From positions 1-64,000 of the forward strand of contig CAIZHQ010000001.1 in NCBI GenBank assembly GCA_903932865.1: 64,000 nt of DNA, written 5' to 3'. This document shows positions 52,172 to 60,952 of the stretch, piece after piece (position 1 is the stretch's first letter; every line of letters begins with the position of its first letter). Both the position numbers and the translations under genes were made by a program. The notes under the pieces are model-generated. The model had not been told where the DNA came from, ran no database searches, and saw nothing but the letters and a program-made list of their open reading frames with translations. The stretch comes from an uncultured Burkholderiales bacterium (lineage in GTDB: Bacteria; Pseudomonadota; Gammaproteobacteria; Burkholderiales; Burkholderiaceae_C).

Positions 52172-52873
52172 ATGCCCCGCTTTTACTGCCCGACCCCCTT
52201 AGCCACAGGCTTGGCCCTGAGTCTGCCACCGGGTGCTGCCCGCCATGTGCAAGTGCTGCGCCTGCAGCCGGGCGATGCCATCACCTTGTTCAACGGCGAA
52301 GGCGGCGAATTTGACGCCACCGTGACCCGCATGGGCCGCAGCGATGTCGAGGTCGATGTGGGTGCGCACCACGCCATCGAGCGCGAAGCCCACCGAGCGG
52401 TGCACTTGCTGGCGGGCATCACGGCCAACGAGCGCATGGACTGGCTGGTGGAAAAAGCCACCGAACTGGGTGTGGCCAGCATCACCCCGCTGGTGGCCGA
52501 GCGCAGCGTGCTCAAGCTCAGGGGCGAGCGGGCCGAAAAAAAACTGGCGCATTGGCAAGGTGTAGCGGTGGCCGCGGCCGAGCAGAGTGGGCGCAACCGC
52601 GTGCCCCCCATCCACCCGGCCGTGACGCTGACGGAATGGCTGAAAAAGTCCGCGCCTGGCGAGCGCTGGGTCTTGTCCTTGTCTGAGGGCACGCAGCCTG
52701 TACCCCGCCAAGGCAGCCCAGCCCCGGTGACCGTGTTGAGCGGTCCCGAAGGCGGCCTGAGCCCTGGCGAAGAAAGCGCCGCATTGGCCGCCGGTTTCGC
52801 CCCGGTGTCGCTGGGGCCGCGCGTGTTGCGCGCCGAAACAGCCCCCCTGGCGGTTTTGGCCTTGTGCGCTTGA
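52172..52873 (+). CDS. rsmE: 16S rRNA (uracil1498-N3)-methyltransferase RsmE
   Basis: This is a SPOUT-class methyltransferase for 16S rRNA U1498. The 233-residue protein starts MPRFYCP (2 bases after the amgK stop), has a PUA-like N-terminal domain (RHVQVLRLQPGDAITLFNGEGG), the EKATELGVASITPLVAERS block and the C-terminal knot region with LSGPEGGLSPGEE and SLGPRVLRAETAPLAVLA. It is almost certainly co-transcribed with amgK. The gene ends just before the SAH riboswitch region. Confidence 0.95.
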   Translation: MPRFYCPTPLATGLALSLPPGAARHVQVLRLQPGDAITLFNGEGGEFDATVTRMGRSDVEVDVGAHHAIEREAHRAVHLLAGITANERMDWLVEKATELGVASITPLVAERSVLKLRGERAEKKLAHWQGVAVAAAEQSGRNRVPPIHPAVTLTEWLKKSAPGERWVLSLSEGTQPVPRQGSPAPVTVLSGPEGGLSPGEESAALAAGFAPVSLGPRVLRAETAPLAVLALCA

Positions 52874-52923
52874 CATTGGCCTGTGTGATGCCCCGTTGGC
52901 GACCTGGGCCAGGCCAACTGCGT

Positions 52924-52929
52924 TAGAAT
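52924..52929 (+). promoter_or_regulatory. -10 element for the SAH riboswitch transcript
   Basis: TAGAAT at 52924-52929 places a start site at about 52936, exactly where the first riboswitch stem begins. A matching -35 is not convincing at the normal spacing. Confidence 0.45.
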
Positions 52930-52935
52930 ACGCAC

Positions 52936-53026
52936 TTCCGAGGAGCGTTGCAGCGCCCCCTGACTTGCCAACCAAGTCGGCAGCGGGGCGTGAGGCTCGG
53001 AACACTTCAACAGCAACGACGCTCAT
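52936..53026 (+). promoter_or_regulatory. S-adenosylhomocysteine (SAH) riboswitch
   Basis: This element matches the SAH riboswitch consensus and its partner gene ahcY. Stem P1 is TTCCGAG (52936-52942) with CTCGGAA (52996-53002). P2 is CGCCCC (52954-52959) with GGGGCG (52985-52990), topped by GACTTG/CAAGTC around loop CCAAC. The pseudoknot pairs GAGCG (52943-52947) with CGCTC (53020-53024) and CGTTG (52946-52950) with CAACG (53014-53018). This class turns expression on when SAH accumulates, which suits removal of SAH by AhcY. The ahcY ribosome-binding site lies about 75 bases further. Confidence 0.93.
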
Positions 53027-53111
53027 CCACTCGACGTGCGGTGAGCCTGTTTTTCCCCATCAGTGCTTTTCCCATGCGTGTGGTTCATTCACATGACTTG
53101 GAGCTTTTCTC

Positions 53112-54545
53112 ATGAATGCACGTATGCCTTCCACCCTCAACGCTGACTGCGTGATCGCCGACATCGGCCTGGCCGATTGGGGCCGCAAAGAAATCAAAAT
53201 CGCCGAGACCGAAATGCCCGGTCTTATGGCCATCCGCGAAGAATTCAACAAGGCCCAGCCCCTGAAGGGCGCACGCATCACCGGTTCGCTGCACATGACC
53301 ATCCAGACGGCTGTGCTGATCGAAACCCTGCAGGCCCTGGGCGCCGACGTGCGTTGGGCCTCATGCAACATCTTTTCGACCCAGGACCACGCCGCTGCTG
53401 CGATTGCCGCCAAAGGCACGCCTGTGTTCGCCATCAAAGGCGAAACCCTGGCCGACTACTGGGACTACACCCACCGCATTTTTGACTTCGGCGCCGCGGG
53501 CACGCCCGGCGAAGGCCCGAACATGATCTTGGACGACGGCGGCGACGCCACGCTGCTCATGCACTTGGGCAAGCGCGCCGAAACCGACGCGTCTTTGATC
53601 GCCAACCCCACCAGCGAAGAAGAGACCTGCCTCTTCAACGCCATCAAAGCCAAACTGGCTGTGGACCCCACCTGGTACAGCCGCAAGGGCGCGCACATCA
53701 TCGGCGTGACCGAAGAGACCACCACCGGCGTTTTGCGCTTGAACGAGATGGCCGCCAAAGGCGGCTTGATGTTCCGCGCCATCAACGTGAACGACTCGGT
53801 GACCAAGAGCAAGTTCGACAACCTGTACGGCTGCCGTGAATCCTTGGTGGACTCCATCAAACGCGCCACCGACGTGATGATCGCCGGTAAAGTGGCCGTG
53901 GTCGCCGGTTACGGTGATGTGGGCAAGGGCTCGGCCCAAGCTTTGCGCGCCTTGAGCGCGCAGGTGTGGGTGACTGAAATCGACCCGATCAACGCGCTGC
54001 AAGCGGCGATGGAAGGCTTCAAGGTCGTGACCATGGAATACGCCGCCGACAAGTGCGACATCTTCGTGTCGGCCACAGGCAACAAGAACGTGATCCGCTA
54101 CGAGCACATGGCCGCCATGAAAGACGAAGCCATCGTCTGCAACATCGGTCACTTTGACAACGAAATCGATGTCGCTTCGCTTGAAAAACTGCAGTGGGAC
54201 GAGATCAAGCCGCAAGTCGACCACATCATCTTTCCTGATGGCAAGAAGATCACCCTGTTGGCCAAGGGCCGCTTGGTGAACCTGGGTTGCGCCACCGGCC
54301 ACCCCAGCTTCGTGATGTCTTCGTCGTTTGCCAACCAGACCATCGCCCAGATTGAGCTGTTCACCAAGCAAGACCAGTACGAAAACGGCAAGGTTTATGT
54401 GCTGCCCAAGCACCTGGACGAGAAAGTGGCCCGTTTGCACCTGAAGAAAGTCGGCGCGATGCTGTCCGAACTCAGCGAAGAACAAGCCGCTTACATCGGT
54501 GTGTCCAAGAACGGTCCTTACAAAGCCGACACTTACCGTTATTGA
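53112..54545 (+). CDS. ahcY: S-adenosylhomocysteine hydrolase
   Basis: This enzyme cleaves SAH to adenosine and homocysteine, relieving inhibition of methyltransferases. The 477-residue protein starts at ATG 53112 with GGAG 8 bases upstream. It has [30 protein letters not shown], the NAD-binding [16 protein letters not shown] and the characteristic C-terminus [10 protein letters not shown]. It includes the roughly 40-residue insertion common in proteobacterial enzymes. It is the first gene after the riboswitch and leads the methyl-cycle string with tlyA and metF. Confidence 0.98.
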   Translation: MNARMPSTLNADCVIADIGLADWGRKEIKIAETEMPGLMAIREEFNKAQPLKGARITGSLHMTIQTAVLIETLQALGADVRWASCNIFSTQDHAAAAIAAKGTPVFAIKGETLADYWDYTHRIFDFGAAGTPGEGPNMILDDGGDATLLMHLGKRAETDASLIANPTSEEETCLFNAIKAKLAVDPTWYSRKGAHIIGVTEETTTGVLRLNEMAAKGGLMFRAINVNDSVTKSKFDNLYGCRESLVDSIKRATDVMIAGKVAVVAGYGDVGKGSAQALRALSAQVWVTEIDPINALQAAMEGFKVVTMEYAADKCDIFVSATGNKNVIRYEHMAAMKDEAIVCNIGHFDNEIDVASLEKLQWDEIKPQVDHIIFPDGKKITLLAKGRLVNLGCATGHPSFVMSSSFANQTIAQIELFTKQDQYENGKVYVLPKHLDEKVARLHLKKVGAMLSELSEEQAAYIGVSKNGPYKADTYRY

Positions 54546-54555
54546 AATCCACCTG

Positions 54556-55404
54556 ATGCGCATTGACCAACTTCTTGTCGAGCGCGGCTTGGCCGCATCC
54601 CGTTCTCAAGCTCAACGACTGATCGCTGGGGGCGTGAAGTGGCAAATGCCTGACGGAGGCTGGCGCGCGGTGGTCAAAAATCGCGACGAGGTGCCCGAGC
54701 GTGCTGCCTTGCAGCTGCTCGACGACGCCGAGTCGCGCTATGTGTCGCGTGGCGGTCTCAAGCTCGAAGGGGCTTTGAAGGCCACGGGTGTTCTGGTGGA
54801 TGGCTTGCGTTGCCTGGATGTGGGGCAAAGCACCGGCGGTTTCACGGACTGTTTGTTGCAACACGGCGCAGCCGAAGTGGTGGGCATTGATGTGGGCCAT
54901 GCCCAAGTGCACCCACGCATCAGCCAAGACGAACGGGTGGTGTGCATTGAAGGCGTCAACGCCCGCGAGCTGGAGCCAGGTGACGAACGGGTGCCTGACG
55001 CACTTGTAGGTTTTGACCTGGTGGTGGGTGATGTGTCTTTCATCTCGCTCACGCTGGTGCTGCCCGGTGTGGTGCATTTGCTCAAACCCACAGGCCAATT
55101 GTTGATGCTGGTGAAGCCCCAGTTTGAACTGCAACCCGGTCAGGTGGGCAAGGGCGGCATCGTGAAAGACAACACACATTTCCCGTTGATCGAAAACCGT
55201 GTGCGCACCACATTGACCGAATTGGGGCTCCAAGTCACCGCCTGGCTTGACAGCCCGATCACGGGTGGCGACGGCAACCACGAGTTTTTTGTACAAGCTT
55301 GCTGGCCTAACCCCGCTGCGGTGTTGCCAGCACGCGAGGCCACACGCGTGGCCCACGAGGCCGATCTGGCTGCCAAGGCGTATGCCAAGGCCAACGACTA
55401 TTGA
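54556..55404 (+). CDS. tlyA: TlyA-family rRNA methyltransferase (FtsJ-like with S4 domain)
   Basis: This is a predicted 2'-O-ribose methyltransferase. The 282-residue product has an N-terminal S4 RNA-binding domain (RIDQLLVERGLAASRSQAQR) and an FtsJ/Rossmann domain with the SAM loop DVGQSTGGFTDCLL (usually DVGAS) and the catalytic-region VVGDVSFISLTLVLP. TlyA of other bacteria methylates rRNA; older annotations as haemolysin are misleading. It follows ahcY by 10 bases and shares the SAH-controlled transcript, reasonable for a SAM-consuming enzyme. Confidence 0.9.
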   Translation: MRIDQLLVERGLAASRSQAQRLIAGGVKWQMPDGGWRAVVKNRDEVPERAALQLLDDAESRYVSRGGLKLEGALKATGVLVDGLRCLDVGQSTGGFTDCLLQHGAAEVVGIDVGHAQVHPRISQDERVVCIEGVNARELEPGDERVPDALVGFDLVVGDVSFISLTLVLPGVVHLLKPTGQLLMLVKPQFELQPGQVGKGGIVKDNTHFPLIENRVRTTLTELGLQVTAWLDSPITGGDGNHEFFVQACWPNPAAVLPAREATRVAHEADLAAKAYAKANDY

Positions 55405-55422
55405 ATTTTTGAAAGTGTTGAG

Positions 55423-56277
55423 ATGTCTGGTTTGAACCTGCCGATCAGTCTGGAATTTTTTCCACCCAAAACGCCCGAAGGTGCAGACAAGCTGCGCGGG
55501 GTGCGTCAAGCGCTTTATGGCTTAAAGCCGGAGTTTTGCTCGGTGACCTACGGCGCTGGGGGCTCTACTCAAGAAGGCACATTTGCCACAGTGGGTGCCA
55601 TCTTGAGCGAAGGAGTAGCTGCGGCTTCGCACTTTTCGTGCATTGGTGCGACCAAAGCTTCGGTACGCGCCGAACTGGCCACACTGAAGGCGATGGGCGT
55701 CAAGCGGCTGGTGGCTTTGCGCGGCGACTTGCCCAGCGGCTACGGTGCGGGTGGCGAGTTCCATTACGCCAGCGATTTGGTCTCCTTCATCCGCGCCGAG
55801 ACGGGTGACGACTTTCACATTGAGGTGGCGGCCTACCCCGAAATTCACCCGCAAGCCAAATCGCCAAATACCGATTTGCAGGCCTTTGCCACCAAGGTCC
55901 AGGCCGGGGCCAACTCGGCCATCACGCAATACTTTTACAACAGCGATGCCTATTTCCGCTTTGTGGACGACGCCTACAAACTGGGTGTGGATGTGCCCGT
56001 GGTGCCTGGCATCATGCCCATCACCAGCTCTTCTCAGCTGCTGCGTTTTTCGGACGCTTGTGGTGCCGAAATCCCCCGCTGGATCCGGCTGCGCCTGCAA
56101 GCCTATGGCGACGACACCGCCTCCATCAAGGCCTTTGGTCTTGAAGTGGTGGGGGACTTGTGTGAACAACTCATCAACGGTGGCGTGCCCGCCATCCATT
56201 TCTACACCATGAACCAGAGTGCGGCCACACTGGCCGTGCTTCAGCGCTTGGGCCTGACGGGCGAACACCGCCCATGA
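55423..56277 (+). CDS. metF: 5,10-methylenetetrahydrofolate reductase
   Basis: This FAD enzyme makes 5-methyltetrahydrofolate, the methyl donor that returns homocysteine to methionine. The 284-residue protein has the N-terminal LEFFPPKTPEG with the catalytic glutamate, VALRGDLPSG, the FAD-contact FTQ-type stretch seen here as AITQYFYNSDAYF, and PGIMPITSSSQL. It starts 18 bases after tlyA. In operon with ahcY it closes the loop SAH to homocysteine to methionine; metH or metE is not in the window. Confidence 0.96.
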   Translation: MSGLNLPISLEFFPPKTPEGADKLRGVRQALYGLKPEFCSVTYGAGGSTQEGTFATVGAILSEGVAAASHFSCIGATKASVRAELATLKAMGVKRLVALRGDLPSGYGAGGEFHYASDLVSFIRAETGDDFHIEVAAYPEIHPQAKSPNTDLQAFATKVQAGANSAITQYFYNSDAYFRFVDDAYKLGVDVPVVPGIMPITSSSQLLRFSDACGAEIPRWIRLRLQAYGDDTASIKAFGLEVVGDLCEQLINGGVPAIHFYTMNQSAATLAVLQRLGLTGEHRP

Positions 56278-56281
56278 CAGC

Positions 56282-57076
56282 ATGCTGGACCTGACACATT
56301 GGCCCACCAATGCGCCCCATTGGATGGGGGTGTTCACCGACATCGATGACACCTTGACCACCGACGGGGCCATCACCCACGACGCATTGCAGGCCCTGCA
56401 CGACCTGAAGCAAGCCGGCCTCACGGTCATCCCCATCACCGGTCGCCCCATGGGATGGAGCCGCGACTTGGCCCTCAACTGGCCCGTGGATGCGGTGGTG
56501 GCTGAAAACGGGGCCGCCGCCTGGATTCCACAACCGCACGGCACACCCGAGGCTATTTACCAACAATCCGAGACGGAGCGCGCCGCGAACTTTGCACGCT
56601 TGCAAGCCGTGGCGGCGCGGATTGTGCGTGAAGTGCCTGGCGCTGTTTTGGCGCGCGACAGCGTGGGCCGAGAAACCGATATCGCCATTGACCACAGCGA
56701 GTTCACCCATTTGTGCCCGCAAGCCATCGACCAGGTGGTGCGCATCATGCGCAGCGAATCCATGGTGGCCACCGTAAGCAGCATTCACATCAACGGCTGG
56801 TTCGGCGGACACCACAAACTCAGCGGCGCACGCTGGATTTTGCAAGCCCTGATGGGGCGTTCACTGGACCAAGAATTACAGCAATGGGTGTATGTGGGGG
56901 ACTCGACCAACGACCAGGTGATGTTCGAACACTTCCCCTTCAGTGTGGGCGTTGCCAACATCGCGCGCTTTGAGTCGCAGTTGCAGTTCAAGCCACGGTT
57001 TGTGACCCACGCACCCAGAGGGGCCGGGTTCACCGAGTTGGCACAACGGATTTTGCAGTCAAGTCCGACAAACTAA
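56282..57076 (+). CDS. HAD-IIB family phosphatase
   Basis: This is a 264-residue Mg-dependent phosphohydrolase of the Cof/sucrose-phosphatase type. Motif I is TDIDDTLTTDG (Asp20 and Asp22), motif II ITGRP, motif III lysine near GGHHKLSGA, and motif IV YVGDSTNDQVMF. The cap sits between motifs II and III (VVAENGAAAWI), as in subclass IIB. It begins 4 bases after metF and may ride on the same transcript, but its substrate is unknown; a sugar phosphate is the usual guess. It converges with the wbaP-like gene. Confidence 0.85.
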   Translation: MLDLTHWPTNAPHWMGVFTDIDDTLTTDGAITHDALQALHDLKQAGLTVIPITGRPMGWSRDLALNWPVDAVVAENGAAAWIPQPHGTPEAIYQQSETERAANFARLQAVAARIVREVPGAVLARDSVGRETDIAIDHSEFTHLCPQAIDQVVRIMRSESMVATVSSIHINGWFGGHHKLSGARWILQALMGRSLDQELQQWVYVGDSTNDQVMFEHFPFSVGVANIARFESQLQFKPRFVTHAPRGAGFTELAQRILQSSPTN

Positions 57077-57085
57077 CTCTGGGTT

Positions 57086-58573
57086 TCAGTAAGCACCCTG
57101 GCGGGTCAATACCACCGAGATGGTTTTGAACAGAATGACCAAATCGTGCCACAGGGACCAGTTCTTGACGTACCAGCTGTCGAGGTAGACCCGCGTGTCG
57201 TAATCCACATCGTTGCGTCCGCTGACTTGCCACAGGCCAGTCATGCCAGGGCGCACCATCAGGTAATAGCCGACCTGGTCACCGTAACGGGGCAACTCAC
57301 TGCGGACCACTGGGCGCGGCCCCACCAAACTCATCTCGCCCCGGATCACGTTGATCAGTTGCGGTAACTCGTCTAGGCTGGTGCGCCTTAAAAATCGTCC
57401 AACCTGGCTGACACGCGGGTCTGAACGCAGTTTGTGCTCAGTCTGCCATTGCTTGCGCAGTTCGGGTTGACGCTGCAACAGGTGCTCCAGCTGTTTTTCG
57501 GCATCGACCACCATGGTGCGAAACTTGTAACAGTTGAAAATCTTCCCTTTTTTGCCAATGCGAGGGTGGGCAAACAAAGCCGGCCCCCCATCACGGCGAA
57601 CAGCCCAAGCCATCAGCAACAAGGCTGGACTGAGCACCAGCAACAAGGCCAAAGCAGCAGCCGTGTCAAACAGCCTTTTGGTCAAGCGCGCAGGCCAGCG
57701 GCGCAAGTTGTTGCGCATGCGCAGCAAGGCCACTTCGTGCGAGAAGAAATGCGACATGTCCGTCCCATGCAGAGGCACGCCACGCATCGCTGGAATGACG
57801 CTGATGTCCGGTGCGCCCCATTGGGCCAACTGGCGCAACCATTGTTCGCGTTGTTCGGATTGGGCATGTTCCAACGCGATGACCCACTGAATACCCGGTT
57901 GCTTGGCGTACTGCGCCATCGCCAACTCGGGCAATCGCGGGTAGGTTGTGTCCGAGGCACGGCCACCACCGCCGCCCGCATCCACAAAGCCCTGCACCGA
58001 AAAGCCCAACTCGGGCTGGCTGTTCAAGGCCAGCGCCGCTTCTTCTGCGTTGGCACCGATGCCAATGATGACCGTGGGCCGGTACCACAGCGAAAACTTT
58101 TTGAGGATTTGCCGGGTCACATAGCGCATCAAGACCAACATGAGCAAGACCAGCACCCAGGACAAAAGCCACCACAACCGCGAAGCATTCCAACGGGTCA
58201 CCGCCACCAAAGCCATATCCATCAAGGCCAACACACCCACCAAGCGGAAAAAATCACCCAACTCGTCCCACAAAGGCCTGCGGTCGCTGTAATGCTGGTA
58301 ACGGCTCAGCAGCAACACCAGGCCCAGCACGCCCATCAGGCCCCAGGCGATGAAGCGCTGCGTGTCCTGCCCTGCCCACCAGGACTTGAACGACACGCCC
58401 TCCGGCGACACCAGCGCGGCGGTCAGTGGCAACGACATGACAAATGCCACCACCATGGCCACGGCATCGCCCAACATGATGGCCAATTTGGACAACCGAA
58501 TCTTGAACAGGCTCAAGTACGCCACAGGCTGGGCAGTCTGGCCCTGTTTTGGGGTCACCCGCTTCACGCCCAA
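57086..58573 (-). CDS. WbaP-like undecaprenyl-phosphate sugar phosphotransferase
   Basis: This initiates O-antigen or exopolysaccharide synthesis by loading a sugar 1-phosphate onto undecaprenyl phosphate. The 495-residue protein has an N-terminal block of membrane helices, a CoA-binding/Rossmann-like middle (PTVIIGIGANAEEAAL), then a re-entrant helix and the catalytic domain with FYKFRTM-type FNCYKFRTM, SLDELPQLINVI and GPRPVVRSELPRYG. The end (PGMTGLWQVSGRNDVDYDTR, DSWYVKNWSLW) is very close to Salmonella WbaP, suggesting galactose-1-phosphate. It starts at TTG 58573 (AAAGGG upstream), overlapping the GT2 stop by 10 bases. Confidence 0.88.
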   Translation of the reverse strand: MGVKRVTPKQGQTAQPVAYLSLFKIRLSKLAIMLGDAVAMVVAFVMSLPLTAALVSPEGVSFKSWWAGQDTQRFIAWGLMGVLGLVLLLSRYQHYSDRRPLWDELGDFFRLVGVLALMDMALVAVTRWNASRLWWLLSWVLVLLMLVLMRYVTRQILKKFSLWYRPTVIIGIGANAEEAALALNSQPELGFSVQGFVDAGGGGGRASDTTYPRLPELAMAQYAKQPGIQWVIALEHAQSEQREQWLRQLAQWGAPDISVIPAMRGVPLHGTDMSHFFSHEVALLRMRNNLRRWPARLTKRLFDTAAALALLLVLSPALLLMAWAVRRDGGPALFAHPRIGKKGKIFNCYKFRTMVVDAEKQLEHLLQRQPELRKQWQTEHKLRSDPRVSQVGRFLRRTSLDELPQLINVIRGEMSLVGPRPVVRSELPRYGDQVGYYLMVRPGMTGLWQVSGRNDVDYDTRVYLDSWYVKNWSLWHDLVILFKTISVVLTRQGAY

Positions 58574-59472
58574 AACCCTTTGTGCATGGACAGTTGTTTT
58601 TTCAAGACCATGGGCAAACGCGTGTGAGAACGCCCCAATCGGTAAGCCAGCGCCTTGAGGGCCGTGCGCACAAAGGCCTCCGGCAAACGCCAGGGCGCGT
58701 GTTGCAAAAGGAAGCGGATTTCTGATTTCAAAAACCGGAGGCCCTCTCGGCCCGCTTTGCCATAACTCTGGATCATCCAGTTTTCATCGTGGTGGAACAC
58801 GCCCGTGTCAAAGTAGCGTGCAAATTCACTCGTCAAAGAGTAATTGTGTGAATGATAAACGAGCGCCTGCGCCTCATAGCGAATGGCATGTCCCTGCTGC
58901 AACAAGCGAGCGGCCAAGTGCGTGTCCTCGCCCAAAATCACACGCGGCGAAAAGCCTCCCACGGCGCGCAGTGCCGACAAGCGGTATGCCGCAAAAGCAT
59001 TGGACAAAAAACAAGCCTTGAGACCCAGACGGTCCTTGTCCGACCAGCGCCGGGTTTGGCTTTTTGCCGGGTAGTTGAAATGCCGGGCATGCGCGGCGAT
59101 CGCGCTGGCCTGCGGATGCGGCGCCTGGCGTCCATACACCGCGGCCACCTCGGGGTCTGCAAACCCAGACAACAAATACCCGAGCGCCCCTGGATCGGCC
59201 AACACCGCGTCTTGGGTGAGAAACACCACAAACTCGACCCCGGCGGGCAAGCACTCAATGCCCCATTGGCGGGTGCCGCCATGGTTGAACGACTTACGCG
59301 CCACTGGATGGACCACCAAGCCAGCCAGCTCGGTTTTGGCCAAACTGCCGTCGGTGGATTCAGAGTCCAGCACCCAGCACAGCGCGGGAGCGGGAGTTTG
59401 CGCCTGCAAACCTGACAGAAAATCAACCCACAAGGAGCCTGGATTGTAAGTGGGCACCAACACAGCCGTCAT
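58564..59472 (-). CDS. Family 2 glycosyltransferase, rhamnosyltransferase-like
   Basis: This is a predicted cytosolic GT2 enzyme, 302 residues from MTAVLVPTYNPGSLW, where the GT-A nucleotide-binding fold starts. Motifs are VLDSESTDGS (DxSxxDGT type), FLTQDAVLADPGAL with the metal-binding QDA, and GEDTHLAARLLQQGH. The wording RKSFNHGGTRQWGI and YHSHNYSLTSEFARYFDTGVFH is that of rhamnosyltransferases acting on O-antigen. It overlaps the WbaP-like gene by 10 bases, so the two probably act in one polysaccharide pathway. Confidence 0.88.
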   Translation of the reverse strand: MTAVLVPTYNPGSLWVDFLSGLQAQTPAPALCWVLDSESTDGSLAKTELAGLVVHPVARKSFNHGGTRQWGIECLPAGVEFVVFLTQDAVLADPGALGYLLSGFADPEVAAVYGRQAPHPQASAIAAHARHFNYPAKSQTRRWSDKDRLGLKACFLSNAFAAYRLSALRAVGGFSPRVILGEDTHLAARLLQQGHAIRYEAQALVYHSHNYSLTSEFARYFDTGVFHHDENWMIQSYGKAGREGLRFLKSEIRFLLQHAPWRLPEAFVRTALKALAYRLGRSHTRLPMVLKKQLSMHKGFWA

Positions 59473-59660
59473 CTCTGAGAAAAAATCAAAGGGCGGGCTT
59501 CGGGAGGGCGTCGGCGGGCTGATCGGGTTGGGTGTGTCCACAAGCGCTATTTTGCCTGTACCCATGATGCCAAAGGTTGGGCAGGTTTTCGCAGCGGCCC
59601 AGTCAGTGGCCGCTATGATGCAAGCTCTTCAGCACACCGGTCACTGGGCCGCGATTTCTC

Positions 59661-60869
59661 ATGACCCCACCGGCCCCCCTCATTTGGCAAGAAGATGGTC
59701 ACGCCCGCAGCGCGCTTTGGGTGACTGACCACGGGGCTCGCCCCCCAGCCAAGCTGATGGTGGTAGATGACACCTTAAACGCCGACACCGCCTACCGCCT
59801 GGCCTGTGAAGGCACGGGTTTGCTGTGGCGCGGCGACTTTCAAAATGCCCGCCAGTTGCTGCAGGCACTCAAACGCCGCCTGGAGCGTCCAGCACGCCCC
59901 AAAAAATCCTCGACCAAACAACGTGACAGCGCCCACCCAACCCCATCGGCTTTTAACGCCCACCGTCAGGCGCAATCTCAACGCGCCCACGTGCTTGGCC
60001 AAATCCTGATCGAGTTGCAGCCAGACTACAGCATCGCGCTGCGGCGAGCGCCCGCTGCTCAAACCGCTTGCCAACAAGCCTTTGGACCTGCCGATGGGCA
60101 GAACCGCGTGGTGTCCTTGCGCAGTTTGCAAGGTGTCATTGGCGCGTTCGAGTGGCGCAAAAATGGCGTCGAGGTGCCCGCATTGGGTGAAAATTTGAGC
60201 ATCCACCCGCATTACGGCGTGTTTTCACCTTTGCGGGGTGAATATGTCCAACTCGTGGCCCACGCCCCATGGCCTGCTGCATTGAAGACGCACTCGCTGG
60301 CTTTTGACATTGGGGTAGGCACCGGCGTCTTGTCAGCACTGCTGGCGCGCAGAGGTGCTGCGCAAGTGATCGCCACCGACCTGTCTGAACGTGCATTGGC
60401 ATGCGCCCGCGATAACCTGCAGCGCCTGGGCCTGCAAAACCAGGTTCAGCTCTTGCACACCGATTTGTTTCCACCTGGTCAGGCCGCGCTGGTGGTTTGC
60501 AACCCGCCGTGGCTTCCAGCACGCCCAACCTCGTTGCTGGAGCAGGCGGTCTATGACGAAGGCAGTCAGATGCTCAAAGGCTTTCTGGGTGGCCTGAAGG
60601 CACACCTGATTGAAGGCGGCGAAGGCTGGCTGATTTTGTCGGACCTGGCCGAACACCTGGGTCTTCGCACACGCGAAGAACTGCTGAGCTGGTTCGCCGA
60701 AGCAGGGCTGCAGGTGCTGGGCCGCATGGACGTGAAACCGGTCCACGGCAAATCGCAGGACGCTAGCGACCCGCTGTATGCGGCACGGTCAGCAGAGGTC
60801 ACATCGCTTTGGCGATTGGGTATTCAGTCAGCGCTGCCTGTCATGGAGCCCGTGTCGAGCCCAGGGTGA
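59661..60869 (+). CDS. Class I SAM-dependent methyltransferase (HemK/RsmC-like)
   Basis: This 402-residue protein has the SAM-binding loop FDIGVGTGVLSALLARRG, the acidic ATDLSERAL, and the motif CNPPWLP in the position of the NPPY catalytic tetrapeptide, typical of N-methyltransferases that act on amide or amino groups of proteins or nucleic acids. The long N-terminal part (about residues 1-200) has the phrase ADTAYRLACEGTGLLWRGDFQNA. The target is unknown. The N-terminus may be disturbed: a plausible coding stretch lies just upstream in another frame. It converges with uvrA. Confidence 0.8.
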   Translation: MTPPAPLIWQEDGHARSALWVTDHGARPPAKLMVVDDTLNADTAYRLACEGTGLLWRGDFQNARQLLQALKRRLERPARPKKSSTKQRDSAHPTPSAFNAHRQAQSQRAHVLGQILIELQPDYSIALRRAPAAQTACQQAFGPADGQNRVVSLRSLQGVIGAFEWRKNGVEVPALGENLSIHPHYGVFSPLRGEYVQLVAHAPWPAALKTHSLAFDIGVGTGVLSALLARRGAAQVIATDLSERALACARDNLQRLGLQNQVQLLHTDLFPPGQAALVVCNPPWLPARPTSLLEQAVYDEGSQMLKGFLGGLKAHLIEGGEGWLILSDLAEHLGLRTREELLSWFAEAGLQVLGRMDVKPVHGKSQDASDPLYAARSAEVTSLWRLGIQSALPVMEPVSSPG

Positions 60870-60879
60870 CATTTGAAAT

Positions 60880-60909
60880 GGGGTGACAAAATCAAGGACT
60901 TGTCACCCC
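60880..60909. repeat. REP-like palindrome between convergent genes
   Basis: GGGGTGACAA (60880-60889) and TTGTCACCCC (60900-60909) are perfect 10-bp inverted repeats with a 10-base loop, followed at once by CGGGCTTGACCCG (a second small hairpin) and AGGTCCAT. The CCCGGGCTTGACCCGAGGTCC wording resembles extragenic palindromic repeats scattered in many alpha- and betaproteobacterial genomes. It lies 10 bases past the methyltransferase stop and 43 before the uvrA stop. Confidence 0.6.
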
Positions 60910-60952
60910 GGGCTTGACCCGAGGTCCATCTTTGCAGCCCGCGCATTCAACA

